Shown: one piece after another, positions 1 through 5,539 of the stretch
How positions within the stretch are numbered: position 1 is the first letter of the stretch
Layout: every line of letters begins with the position of its first letter
Source of the DNA: an uncultured Dysgonomonas sp.
Lineage (GTDB): Bacteria > Bacteroidota > Bacteroidia > Bacteroidales > Dysgonomonadaceae
DNA length: 6,158 nucleotides
Direction: 5' to 3'
NCBI GenBank assembly: GCA_945292135.1
Contig: CALYRA010000094.1
Location: forward strand, 1 to 6,158
Made by a program: the position numbers and the translations under genes
The notes under the pieces: generated by a model
Databases searched by the model: none
Told to the model about the DNA's origin: nothing
Seen by the model: the letters and a program-made list of their open reading frames with translations, nothing else

Positions 1-722
1 TCCTGATTGATCTCAAATATATTATCCTTTCCCATAATGTCTACAATCAATTGATAATCTTTATCATAATAAAAACCATCTTTATAAACAACCGCTTTAT
101 CCTTTCCGACTGGCATAAAAGTACAATCCAAATGCAAAATTCCATTAAAAGGATCTTTATCATCTTTCTTCAATTCTAAGGAAATGAAGGTCTTATTGGG
201 AAAAAGCTCTTTTAAGAACGATATGGCATAAGTATTAGTCCGAGCCGTTTTTTTCTGAGGATAATCTGATTGAGTATACGTGCCAACAAATACTACATCT
301 CCATTTAATACGACATCGCCGCCTTCTACATGAGCTTTATCCGGCAAATTATATATCTTATTAAAAGCTATCTGACTGTATATTGGAGCATAAGCCTCTT
401 GTTCATCTGCACGATCAGGTATAATATTAGATGTTATAATTTTATCGTCAATTACAAATGCAACGTCTCTGGCAAACACTTGATTACAATTTGCCAAAAT
501 AAGGGGGCGTAAAACTTCTACATTATATTTATTCAATACTTTCTCAAAGCTTAACATTTCTGATGCTATATCTTCTTCGACCGGATATTTTCCATTTATA
601 ACCGTTTCGTAAGATTTTGCATCATATGTATCGTCAATATTAGGATTTTGTCCCATTGAGTGAGGTTGTCCCAATACGACTTTTTTCAGTCTAGCCGTTT
701 CGTTTTGTATATTTAGTACCAT
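1..722 (-). CDS. Arginine deiminase/DDAH-family hydrolase (guanidino-group modifying), C-terminus cut by window edge
   Basis: This reverse-strand gene starts at the ATG at 720-722 (protein begins MVLNIQNETARLKKVVLGQP) and runs off the left edge after 240 codons. Three signatures of the guanidino-modifying enzyme fold are present in order: FARD at residues 83-86 (the Asp normally binds the guanidinium group), EGGD at 133-136 (catalytic Glu133), and HLD at 197-199 (catalytic His197). The catalytic Cys of this family lies near the C-terminus and would be outside the window, so completeness cannot be judged. Recalled Bacteroidota homologues annotated as dimethylarginine dimethylaminohydrolase or amidinotransferase are about 300 residues, so roughly 60-70 residues are missing. 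Family members hydrolyse arginine or methylarginines to citrulline; the exact substrate cannot be read from the sequence. The protein is cytoplasmic, with no signal peptide. A strong promoter sits just upstream, so this is probably the first gene of its transcript. The family assignment is firm and the substrate is not. Confidence 0.9.
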   Translation of the reverse strand, partial: MVLNIQNETARLKKVVLGQPHSMGQNPNIDDTYDAKSYETVINGKYPVEEDIASEMLSFEKVLNKYNVEVLRPLILANCNQVFARDVAFVIDDKIITSNIIPDRADEQEAYAPIYSQIAFNKIYNLPDKAHVEGGDVVLNGDVVFVGTYTQSDYPQKKTARTNTYAISFLKELFPNKTFISLELKKDDKDPFNGILHLDCTFMPVGKDKAVVYKDGFYYDKDYQLIVDIMGKDNIFEINQ

Positions 723-742
723 AACTTATCTTTATTTTAACG

Positions 743-774
743 CAAAGATAATGTCTTTTGCAAGAAGAGCCAAA
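743..774 (-). promoter_or_regulatory. Bacteroidetes-type promoter of the deiminase-family gene
   Basis: Read on the minus strand, TATCTTTG (743-750) matches the Bacteroidetes -7 consensus TAnnTTTG exactly. A TTTG at 771-774 matches the -33 element, with a 20-base spacer. Transcription would start about 15 bases before the ATG at 722. This is the only promoter in the window with both elements intact. Confidence 0.75.
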
Positions 775-985
775 AAGAGTGTTTTAGTCAAAAAGTATAT
801 ATAAAAACTAATAAATTAAATTAATAATATTGTCAAACGCATTGTTGATTTCGATCAGAACACCTTATTTACTTATTAAGTAATTATGAAACAGATTATT
901 ATGTAAGATCGAACAAGTTTATCGGCTGAACGATCTACAGGATTACAAACTGTTATCTTTTATCAATAGGCAAATTATATCTATC

Positions 986-1017
986 TTTAAAATAAAACAT
1001 TATTCCCAAATAATGTT
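986..1017 (-). terminator. Possible Rho-independent terminator reading on the minus strand
   Basis: AACATTATT (996-1004) and AATAATGTT (1009-1017) are perfect 9-base inverted arms around a 4-base loop. On the minus strand the stem is followed directly by a T-rich run (bases 986-995 reversed: TTTTATTTTA). The stem is AT-rich and so weak. It lies about 450 bases past the sigma factor stop codon and would block read-through into the deiminase-family promoter. Confidence 0.4.
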
Positions 1018-1195
1018 CGGGCAATCATATTAAATGGTAAGAATAAAATACTAAAAGTGCGAAACAAAGTTGATGGTTTATATTCATTCATAAGGCAGAA
1101 ACAGAACTAATATTATTTCACACCTAAAAAAGAAATAAATTAGATTAAGTTTCGCTTAAAATATTTGTTGTATTATATATATAAGAAACTATCAT

Positions 1196-1254
1196 CATTT
1201 ATTTTCATCTTACCATATTTATAATATGTAACTAAATCGGATGAAAATTAAATG
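1196..1254. repeat. Nested inverted repeat in intergenic DNA
   Basis: Outer arms CATTTATTTTCATC (1196-1209) and GATGAAAAT-T-AAATG (1240-1254) pair over 14 bases with one bulged T. Between them CATATT (1214-1219) and AATATG (1223-1228) form a second small hairpin. In DNA this AT-rich an imperfect repeat of this length may arise by chance. No T-run follows on either strand, so it is not a classical terminator. Confidence 0.3.
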
Positions 1255-1400
1255 AAATATTTGATACACTTAGATAAAGGATTTTTTAGGACGAAACAAT
1301 TAACACCTCAATATTTATTAAGCGTATCAACTCCTTAAACAGATTTAATGTTTGAAAACAATAATATTTCAAATAAACCTATATCACTATTGACACAAAA

Positions 1401-1431
1401 CAAGAAAGGTATATTTTAATAAGTAAACCTT
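1401..1431 (-). terminator. Weak candidate terminator after the sigma factor gene
   Basis: AAGGT (1406-1410) pairs with ACCTT (1427-1431), with further imperfect A/T pairs inside. On the minus strand it is followed by TTTCTTG. It lies 35 bases past the sigma factor stop codon, a plausible place for the transcript end, but the stem is short and interrupted. Confidence 0.25.
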
Positions 1432-1465
1432 GCCAAATAGAATATTGGTTTTATTTCAATAGTTA

Positions 1466-2056
1466 TTAGAGTGTTAGTATGATTTTATTGTCTTCAGCCA
1501 TTTTTCGAATATTCAATATAGCGTAACGCATACGCCCAAGCGCGGTATTTATACTAACGCCAGTCTTATCTGAAATCTCTTTAAAGCTAAGTCCTTGATA
1601 ATATCGCATTTCTAAAACTTCACGCTGACTATCCGGCAAAAAAGAAACTAGTTTACGGATATCTGATGTGATTTGTAATTTTACCATTTTATCTTCAATA
1701 GTTCCATCACACAACATCACGTTATTAAGAAGGTCAACCGGAGTTTCATCCTTAGATATCGTGTTTTCATTCTTCATCTGTCGAAAATGATCTATAATCA
1801 AATTATGCGCGATACGTGAAATCCATGCACGGAATTTACCATTTTCGGTATAACGCCCTTGTTTTATATTTACGATAGCCTTAATAAAGGTTTCTTGAAA
1901 AATATCTTCCGAAAGTTCTTTTTTCCTTACGACAAAATAAATATAGTTATAGACCGACTGTTTGTGCCTATCCAATAGAATGTCGAATGCTTGATTATTA
2001 CCCATAGAATAAGACTGTACTAACATATCGTCGGTCATCATCTTTAATGTTTCCAT
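1466..2056 (-). CDS. ECF (extracytoplasmic function) RNA polymerase sigma factor
   Basis: This is a 196-residue protein, a typical ECF length, with both required domains and no sigma-3. The sigma-2 domain is at about 10-95: core-binding helix with DIFQETF (51-57), then the -10 recognition segment FRAWISRIAHNLIIDHFRQ (75-93). The sigma-4 domain is at about 138-188: LPDSQREVLEMRYYQGLSFKEI, then the recognition helix region around SINTALGRMRYA (168-179). It would direct core polymerase to an alternative promoter set in response to a signal that cannot be inferred. The start at 2056 gives METLKMMTDDML; Met6 and Met7 are possible alternatives, but the first ATG has a purine-rich AAGAG just upstream. 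No anti-sigma gene lies next to it; upstream is a 348-base gap and downstream a 409-base or longer non-coding stretch. It resembles an ECF factor I recall as widespread in Bacteroidales without a partner anti-sigma factor. The family call is certain and the regulon unknown. Confidence 0.95.
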   Translation of the reverse strand: METLKMMTDDMLVQSYSMGNNQAFDILLDRHKQSVYNYIYFVVRKKELSEDIFQETFIKAIVNIKQGRYTENGKFRAWISRIAHNLIIDHFRQMKNENTISKDETPVDLLNNVMLCDGTIEDKMVKLQITSDIRKLVSFLPDSQREVLEMRYYQGLSFKEISDKTGVSINTALGRMRYAILNIRKMAEDNKIILTL

Positions 2057-2089
2057 TAGCTCTTATATTTATAATTTAAAAAGAGTAAT
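2055..2089 (-). promoter_or_regulatory. Predicted mRNA hairpin covering the sigma factor start codon
   Basis: In the sigma factor mRNA, ATTACTCTT (plus-strand 2081-2089) can pair with AAGAG-c-TAAT (2055-2064): nine pairs with one bulged C. The paired 3' arm contains both the purine-rich AAGAG that could act as ribosome binding site and the first two bases of the ATG. The 16-base loop can add a few A/U pairs (TTTA/TAAA). If transcription starts upstream of 2089, the structure could limit translation initiation. The pairing is visible in the sequence; a regulatory role is inference. Confidence 0.35.
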
Positions 2090-2404
2090 GTTTATTCTAT
2101 AAGCAAATTTGTTTTGTAGTTAAAAGTATAATTTATAGTCAATACAAATGAAAAGTTTTTTTTTAGTATAAGCAATAGCTTTATGTATTTTTTAACATTA
2201 ATATAGAAATATCTTTTATCTTAATCATCACAATGATATATTCGACCGTTAAATATAAATTCAACCTTATCTTTAAACAATGCGGGTATTTTTAATTAGA
2301 AAAAAGCTGAAGTATTGTTTTGAATAAAATGCTTGTTTCATTCATATTCGTTAAGGCGAATCTGATACTGTTAATTACAATAAGGAAAAAACTAATTTAC
2401 AGTT
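2057..2404. other. 348-base intergenic gap between sigma factor and beta-barrel gene
   Basis: The gap is AT-rich and lies between two minus-strand genes. It should hold the sigma factor promoter and leader (see 2121-2148 and 2055-2089) and the end of the beta-barrel transcript. A 5-base hairpin ATTCG/CGAAT at 2346-2361 has no T-run after it. No open frame resembling a gene was found. The size of the gap and its structures argue that the two flanking genes are transcribed separately. Confidence 0.55.
2121..2148 (-). promoter_or_regulatory. Weak candidate promoter for the sigma factor gene
   Basis: Read on the minus strand, TACTTTTA (2121-2128) matches TAnnTTTG in all but the last base. A TTTG lies at 2145-2148, but the spacer is only 16 bases instead of about 19-20. 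It would give a leader of roughly 55-60 bases containing the start-codon hairpin. No better match was seen in the gap. Confidence 0.25.
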
Positions 2405-2405
2405 T
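2381..2405 (-). terminator. Weak candidate terminator after the beta-barrel gene
   Basis: AAACT (2389-2393) and AGTTT (2401-2405) form a short stem with a 7-base loop that begins at the stop codon. On the minus strand it runs into TTTCCTTA. A five-pair AT-rich stem is marginal; position is the main support. Confidence 0.22.
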
Positions 2406-3424
2406 CACTTAATATTGATTAAAGGCATTACGTATGGCTTATTTTGCCATTTTCCGGTAAAAGGATTTATTTCTCTTATCATTCCGGCTTCCACTCCAAT
2501 GGTTTTTGAGAACCAATATTCCATAGAGCCACCATATGAGTTTTGAGGAAATAAATTTACATTTCTATATTGTTCAGCTTGCGAACCTCTTAAAGAATAT
2601 TTTCCGAAGAGATTAAATTTAACCTTGTCACTTACTTCAATCCTTGCCTTACCGTTAAAGCCATAATCGTTCAAGTGATTATTGAAAAAATCATATCGAG
2701 CACTGTAAACGCCGGGAGACAAATACAACCAATCTGTCACCTGATAATTAAAGTTTACCCCAAATTGACTTGTCGGAGTAAAACCATACGACATTTGCCC
2801 CGGATTTTCAGGATAAAGTCCTCCTAAAACACTTCCTAAATTTCCATCTTTCCTTTGTATTGAATATTGTCCGTAAGCGCTAATATTCATTCGTTCATTT
2901 AGCTTGTAATTTACTATAGCATCTATACTGGCGGTTGTGTACTGCCTACCATATAATTCATATTTGTTGATTGTAGTACCTGCCGAAACCGTTAAATTTC
3001 GAGATAGGTGTCTATTATACATTGCACTTACTTTGCGGATAGCCCCATAAGTCAACATTGTCTGATGCGATGATCCACCACTTATCCATGCGCCATCTGA
3101 AAACCTAATTACGCCTGAATATTCATAATCATTCGCAAAGGGGATATGAGTTTCTTTAGCTTCCAAAGGAGGCCCCAAATAAACAGATACAGGCGGCAAA
3201 TTTAAATTGTATTTTACAGGTTGATTATAGTCAAAAATATTTGAGTTATTTTCTGATGGCATTTGTAAGCGTTTATAATTTTCATCATACAACTCAGAAG
3301 AGAACCATTTTTTTACAGGCTGTCGAAATAAGAGTGAATTAATTGTATCTCTCGTACTTTCTTCCTGCGAATAAATTGACAACGAGAAGAAGGTTAACGT
3401 ATATAAAAATAGTATTCTTTTCAT
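2405..3424 (-). CDS. Exported probable outer-membrane beta-barrel protein of unknown function
   Basis: This is a 339-residue protein. Residues 1-20 (MKRILFLYTLTFFSLSIYSQ) form a classical signal peptide: Lys/Arg start, hydrophobic core, S-Q cleavage region usual in Bacteroidota. No lipobox Cys is present. A polar linker of about 80 residues, with a proline-rich part at 69-95, precedes a domain from about 100 to the end. That domain is built of repeated strand-turn-strand units with alternating polar and hydrophobic residues and aromatic girdles, e.g. around 132-157, 164-188, 220-245, 255-275 and 298-325, about ten strands in all. FSDGAWISGGSSHQT (108-122) and NPFTGKW near the C-terminus look like conserved motifs that I recall from unnamed Bacteroidales proteins. 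No TonB box, plug or enzyme motif is seen. It is most likely a small outer-membrane barrel. It is divergent from the reductase gene, with its own promoter at 3460-3467. Export and barrel form are likely; the role is unknown. Confidence 0.8.
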   Translation of the reverse strand: MKRILFLYTLTFFSLSIYSQEESTRDTINSLLFRQPVKKWFSSELYDENYKRLQMPSENNSNIFDYNQPVKYNLNLPPVSVYLGPPLEAKETHIPFANDYEYSGVIRFSDGAWISGGSSHQTMLTYGAIRKVSAMYNRHLSRNLTVSAGTTINKYELYGRQYTTASIDAIVNYKLNERMNISAYGQYSIQRKDGNLGSVLGGLYPENPGQMSYGFTPTSQFGVNFNYQVTDWLYLSPGVYSARYDFFNNHLNDYGFNGKARIEVSDKVKFNLFGKYSLRGSQAEQYRNVNLFPQNSYGGSMEYWFSKTIGVEAGMIREINPFTGKWQNKPYVMPLINIK

Positions 3425-3449
3425 AAACAGTGTATATGCTTTTATAAAT

Positions 3450-3471
3450 ATACTATTTACAAAAATAGTAT
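3450..3471. repeat. Perfect inverted repeat over the beta-barrel promoter, possible operator
   Basis: ATACTATTT (3450-3458) and AAATAGTAT (3463-3471) are perfect 9-base arms separated by ACAA. The repeat overlaps the -7 box and the expected transcription start of the beta-barrel gene, a position suited to a dimeric repressor. No regulator gene is adjacent, and the AT-rich composition makes chance symmetry possible. Confidence 0.35.
3460..3467 (-). promoter_or_regulatory. -7 promoter box of the beta-barrel gene
   Basis: On the minus strand TATTTTTG matches the Bacteroidetes -7 consensus TAnnTTTG exactly and lies 36 bases before the ATG at 3424. No good TTTG is found at the expected -33 distance. 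It is embedded in the inverted repeat at 3450-3471. Confidence 0.5.
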
Positions 3472-3526
3472 TTTCTTATAAAACTTTATATTCAGATATA
3501 CGCATATTATTATCAACATATTATAA

Positions 3527-3534
3527 TATCTTTG
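3527..3534 (+). promoter_or_regulatory. -7 promoter box of the reductase gene
   Basis: TATCTTTG is an exact match to TAnnTTTG, 24 bases before the ATG at 3559. Transcription would start near 3541, leaving a leader of about 18 bases with an A-rich run before the start codon, common in this phylum. No clear -33 TTTG is present. The box overlaps a TTG at 3532 that could otherwise be taken as a start codon. Confidence 0.6.
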
Positions 3535-3558
3535 TACAAATTTGTTAGTAAAAAATTT

Positions 3559-4368
3559 ATGCCTAATGTCATTTTAATTACAGGCGCATCGTCAGGAATA
3601 GGAAAATCATGCGCTGAATACCTAGCTAAAAAAGGGAATTTAGTATATGGGACAAGCAGAAAAGAACTAAAATCAAATCAAAAAAACTTGGTTTTTCTTC
3701 AAATGGATGTTACTAATCGCGAATCTGTTGAAAAAGGAATCAGATTAATTATTGAAGAACAAGGAAAGATTGATGTTGTTGTTAATAATGCCGGTATGGG
3801 TATCCTTGGCGCGCTTGAATTAGCAACCGAAAAAGAAATTCGTTTGCAAATAGATACTAATTTTTATGGAGTGGTCAACGTTTGCAGCGCCGCAACCCCT
3901 TATTTTCGCAAACAAAAATCAGGAAAAATTATAAACATAAGTTCTGTTGGTGGAGTAATGGGATTACCATATCAAGGATTCTATTCCGCTTCTAAATTTG
4001 CTATTGAAGGTTATAGTGAGGCTCTTAGCCTCGAACTACACCAATTTAATATTCGTGTTGTAATTATTGAGCCCGGAGATTTTAATACCGGTTTTACAGG
4101 AAATCGGATTATCTCGGAAGCAACGATGAATGACAATGACTATAAAACCAGTGCGGAAACAGCTCTCAGATTAATAGAAAAAGAGGAATTAAATGGTTGC
4201 CATCCAAATAAGATAGCAAAATTAATTGACAAGATTATTCGAAAAAGAAAACCTAAATTTCGTTATCCTGTTGGCAAGTTTGAACAAGTATTATCAATCT
4301 ATGCAAAAAGATTTCTGCCTGCCAGACTATATAATAACATTTTACGCAGTTACTACAAGATACCGTGA
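3559..4368 (+). CDS. Classical short-chain dehydrogenase/reductase (SDR), NADP(H)-type
   Basis: This is a 269-residue oxidoreductase with a complete Rossmann core. The nucleotide-binding loop TGASSGIG is at residues 8-15. Arg34 at the end of the second strand (YGTSR) favours NADP(H). An acidic DV at 50-51 follows, then NNAG at 76-79. The catalytic tetrad is intact: Asn101, Ser129, Tyr142 and Lys146 (YSASK at 142-146). The E-P-G motif after the sixth strand is at 171-173. The C-terminal part from about 180 is the variable substrate-binding region; its basic end (KIIRKRKPKFRY) could favour membrane or acidic-lipid contact, which is inference. Substrate is not predictable. The start was set at ATG 3559 because the frame open from TTG 3532 would begin inside the -7 promoter box, and because SDR proteins normally begin a few residues before the first strand, as here with MPNVILITG. 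It is a single gene, divergent from the beta-barrel gene, with a long gap after it. Confidence 0.93.
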   Translation: MPNVILITGASSGIGKSCAEYLAKKGNLVYGTSRKELKSNQKNLVFLQMDVTNRESVEKGIRLIIEEQGKIDVVVNNAGMGILGALELATEKEIRLQIDTNFYGVVNVCSAATPYFRKQKSGKIINISSVGGVMGLPYQGFYSASKFAIEGYSEALSLELHQFNIRVVIIEPGDFNTGFTGNRIISEATMNDNDYKTSAETALRLIEKEELNGCHPNKIAKLIDKIIRKRKPKFRYPVGKFEQVLSIYAKRFLPARLYNNILRSYYKIP

Positions 4369-4650
4369 TACTGAAACCTTTAACTATAAAATCCTTATAA
4401 TTATCATTCAACCGTTTTTGTTTAATATAAATATCTTTTCATCACGGCTGTGTACTATTAAAAATTTTCTTATGCTTTCTGAGATGAAAATTCTTTTTCG
4501 CTTGTAGAAGTAGTTTGAACATGATCTTTCTGCGCATTATCCTCTTAAAACCCATTGAGGTATTTAACCAATATTGTTACTTCATCAGTTTTAGGAAAAT
4601 ATTCTTTCGATTATTTTTATTTCAATGACAATACTCAGATAATATAGAAA

Positions 4651-4688
4651 AGTAATAAAAAAAGAAGAGGTAATTTCACAATCACCTC
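4651..4688 (-). terminator. Hairpin with T-run on the minus strand, orphan terminator candidate
   Basis: GAGGTAATT (4667-4675) and AATCACCTC (4680-4688) pair over nine positions with one A/C mismatch around a 4-base loop. It is the most GC-rich stem in the gaps. The A-run at 4657-4663 lies on its left, so the T-run follows the hairpin only on the minus strand. No minus-strand gene lies to its right in this window. It may still act weakly as the end of the reductase transcript. Confidence 0.35.
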
Positions 4689-4740
4689 ATTCTCAATAAT
4701 CCAATACCTAAATAATACTCATACTATTATAAAAACTTAA

Positions 4741-4773
4741 CCTGTTAATCAATATTATAAACACAGGATTTTT
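4741..4773 (+). terminator. Weak candidate plus-strand terminator
   Basis: CCTGT (4741-4745) pairs with ACAGG (4763-4767), with TAAT/ATTA able to stack inside, and the stem is followed by ATTTTT. It faces the right way to end read-through from the reductase gene, but it is about 370 bases past that stop codon, and the stem is broken by an internal bulge. Confidence 0.25.
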
Positions 4774-4956
4774 AAAATTGTTCAAATCAGTCATAAATAA
4801 AATTTATGTTTTAACGATTTTAACATTACAGGGTACATAAAGAACAGCATAAATAGCTATCTATAAATTACTTATAACTTAAATCAAATTTCTATAATAA
4901 ATTTTTATTTCTTCATTATTTAACATCTTAATTATTTTAATTATCATTTTATTATT

Positions 4957-4964
4957 TAATTTTG
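4957..4964 (+). promoter_or_regulatory. -7 promoter box of the DUF4924-U32 operon
   Basis: TAATTTTG is an exact TAnnTTTG match, 26 bases before the ATG at 4991. Transcription would begin near 4971, leaving a leader of about 20 bases with a purine stretch GGGGAA at 4975-4980. The -33 region is only AT-rich, without a clear TTTG. Confidence 0.55.
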
Positions 4965-4990
4965 CAACGCAACTGGGGAATCAATTAATA

Positions 4991-5539
4991 ATGCTTATCG
5001 CTCAAAAATTAAAGCAAGAAAATATTGCTGAATACATTCTATATATGTGGCAAATTGAAGATATTTTAAGAGCCAACAGACTAGACATAGAAAAAATAGA
5101 TGAACAAATAATAAGTAAATTCGAGCAAACGCAAGAAGTACGAGCTAATATAAGAATATGGTATGAGGGTTTGATTGAAATGATGCGTACTGAAAATAAA
5201 ATTGAAAGCGGGCATCTGTTAATCAATGACAATATTATGCTTGAATTGACAAATATACATAATAGTTTACTAAAAAAACCTACTGAAACTGATTATGTAT
5301 CAATTTATTACAAAACGCTTCCATTCATTGTCGAGCTCAGAACCAAATCAACAGATAAAGCTATACCCGAATTGGAGACATGCTTTGCTGCTGTTTATGG
5401 CTTCTTATTAATGCGATTGAAGGGACAAAGCATTTCGGGGGAAACTCAAGCTGCCATAACGCAAATAAGCTCATTATTACGTTTATTATCCCAAAAATAT
5501 AAAGAATTTTGTGAGGGTAAATTTGAATTGAATTACTAA
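4991..5539 (+). CDS. DUF4924-like helical protein of unknown function
   Basis: This is a 182-residue protein with no signal peptide or membrane segment, so cytoplasmic. It appears almost wholly alpha-helical. The N-terminus (MLIAQKLKQENIAEYILYMWQ) and the segments PFIVELRTKS and ELETCFAAVYGFLLMRLKG (about 109-140) match what I recall of the DUF4924 family, found in Bacteroidales at this length. No catalytic motif or metal-binding cluster stands out, and no biochemical function is established to my knowledge. The stop codon TAA at 5537-5539 is immediately followed by the ATG of the U32 gene, so the two are almost certainly co-transcribed and translationally coupled. That points to a role connected with the U32 protein, possibly tRNA or rRNA modification, but this is inference from position only. 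The start at 4991 is supported by the promoter box 26 bases upstream and by the family N-terminus. Confidence 0.85.
   Translation: MLIAQKLKQENIAEYILYMWQIEDILRANRLDIEKIDEQIISKFEQTQEVRANIRIWYEGLIEMMRTENKIESGHLLINDNIMLELTNIHNSLLKKPTETDYVSIYYKTLPFIVELRTKSTDKAIPELETCFAAVYGFLLMRLKGQSISGETQAAITQISSLLRLLSQKYKEFCEGKFELNY

Larger units (their letters stand above)
723..1465. other. 743-base intergenic gap without a recognisable gene
   Basis: The gap is very AT-rich and lies between two genes of the same (minus) orientation. Apart from the promoter at 743-774, I see a terminator-like hairpin at 986-1017, a weaker one at 1401-1431, and a nested inverted repeat at 1196-1254. Stop codons are dense in all frames. 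The longest small frame I followed is 34 codons on the minus strand (987-1091), which resembles nothing known to me. No tRNA-like or protein-remnant sequence was recognised. Confidence 0.6.
4369..4990. other. 622-base intergenic gap after the reductase gene
   Basis: The gap is AT-rich, between two plus-strand genes. It contains two hairpins (4667-4688 and 4741-4767) and, at its right end, the promoter of the DUF4924 gene. A frame open from 4226 to 4507 enters it, but half of that frame overlaps the reductase gene out of phase and its tail is low-complexity, so I do not count it as a gene. No RNA gene or protein remnant was recognised. Confidence 0.55.

Noticed and set aside
330..512. Plus-strand open frame of 60 codons
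   Set aside because: It lies entirely antisense to the deiminase-family gene, whose protein carries clear catalytic motifs. The predicted peptide is low-complexity and resembles nothing.
869..883. Short palindrome TTACTT-ATT-AAGTAA
   Set aside because: It has six AT-rich pairs with no T-run and no nearby gene start. Such palindromes are common in DNA of this composition.
987..1091. Minus-strand frame of 34 codons beginning MNEYKPSTLFRTF, slightly hydrophobic
   Set aside because: Frames this short are expected by chance. Its end overlaps the terminator-like hairpin, and there is no promoter box or clear ribosome binding site before it.
2231..2238. TATCATTG on the minus strand as a possible sigma factor promoter
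   Set aside because: It has one mismatch in the TTTG part, no -33 element at the right distance, and would give a leader of over 160 bases.
4363..4447. CCGTGAT at the reductase stop codon and ATCACGG 70 bases later form 7-base inverted arms
   Set aside because: The loop is long and poorly structured and no T-run follows, so it is not a convincing terminator. One 7-base match is within chance.
4226..4507. Plus-strand open frame of 93 codons
   Set aside because: Its first half overlaps the reductase gene in another phase and the rest is AT-driven Ile/Phe/Leu-rich sequence. It has no promoter or convincing ribosome binding site.
4910..4962. Repeated ATTATTTAA-like words upstream of the DUF4924 gene
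   Set aside because: This is low-complexity AT sequence without regular spacing, so not a true repeat array.
5002..5232. Minus-strand open frame of 76 codons
   Set aside because: It is fully antisense to the DUF4924-like gene, and its Ser/Ile-rich composition is what the opposite strand of a helical gene produces.
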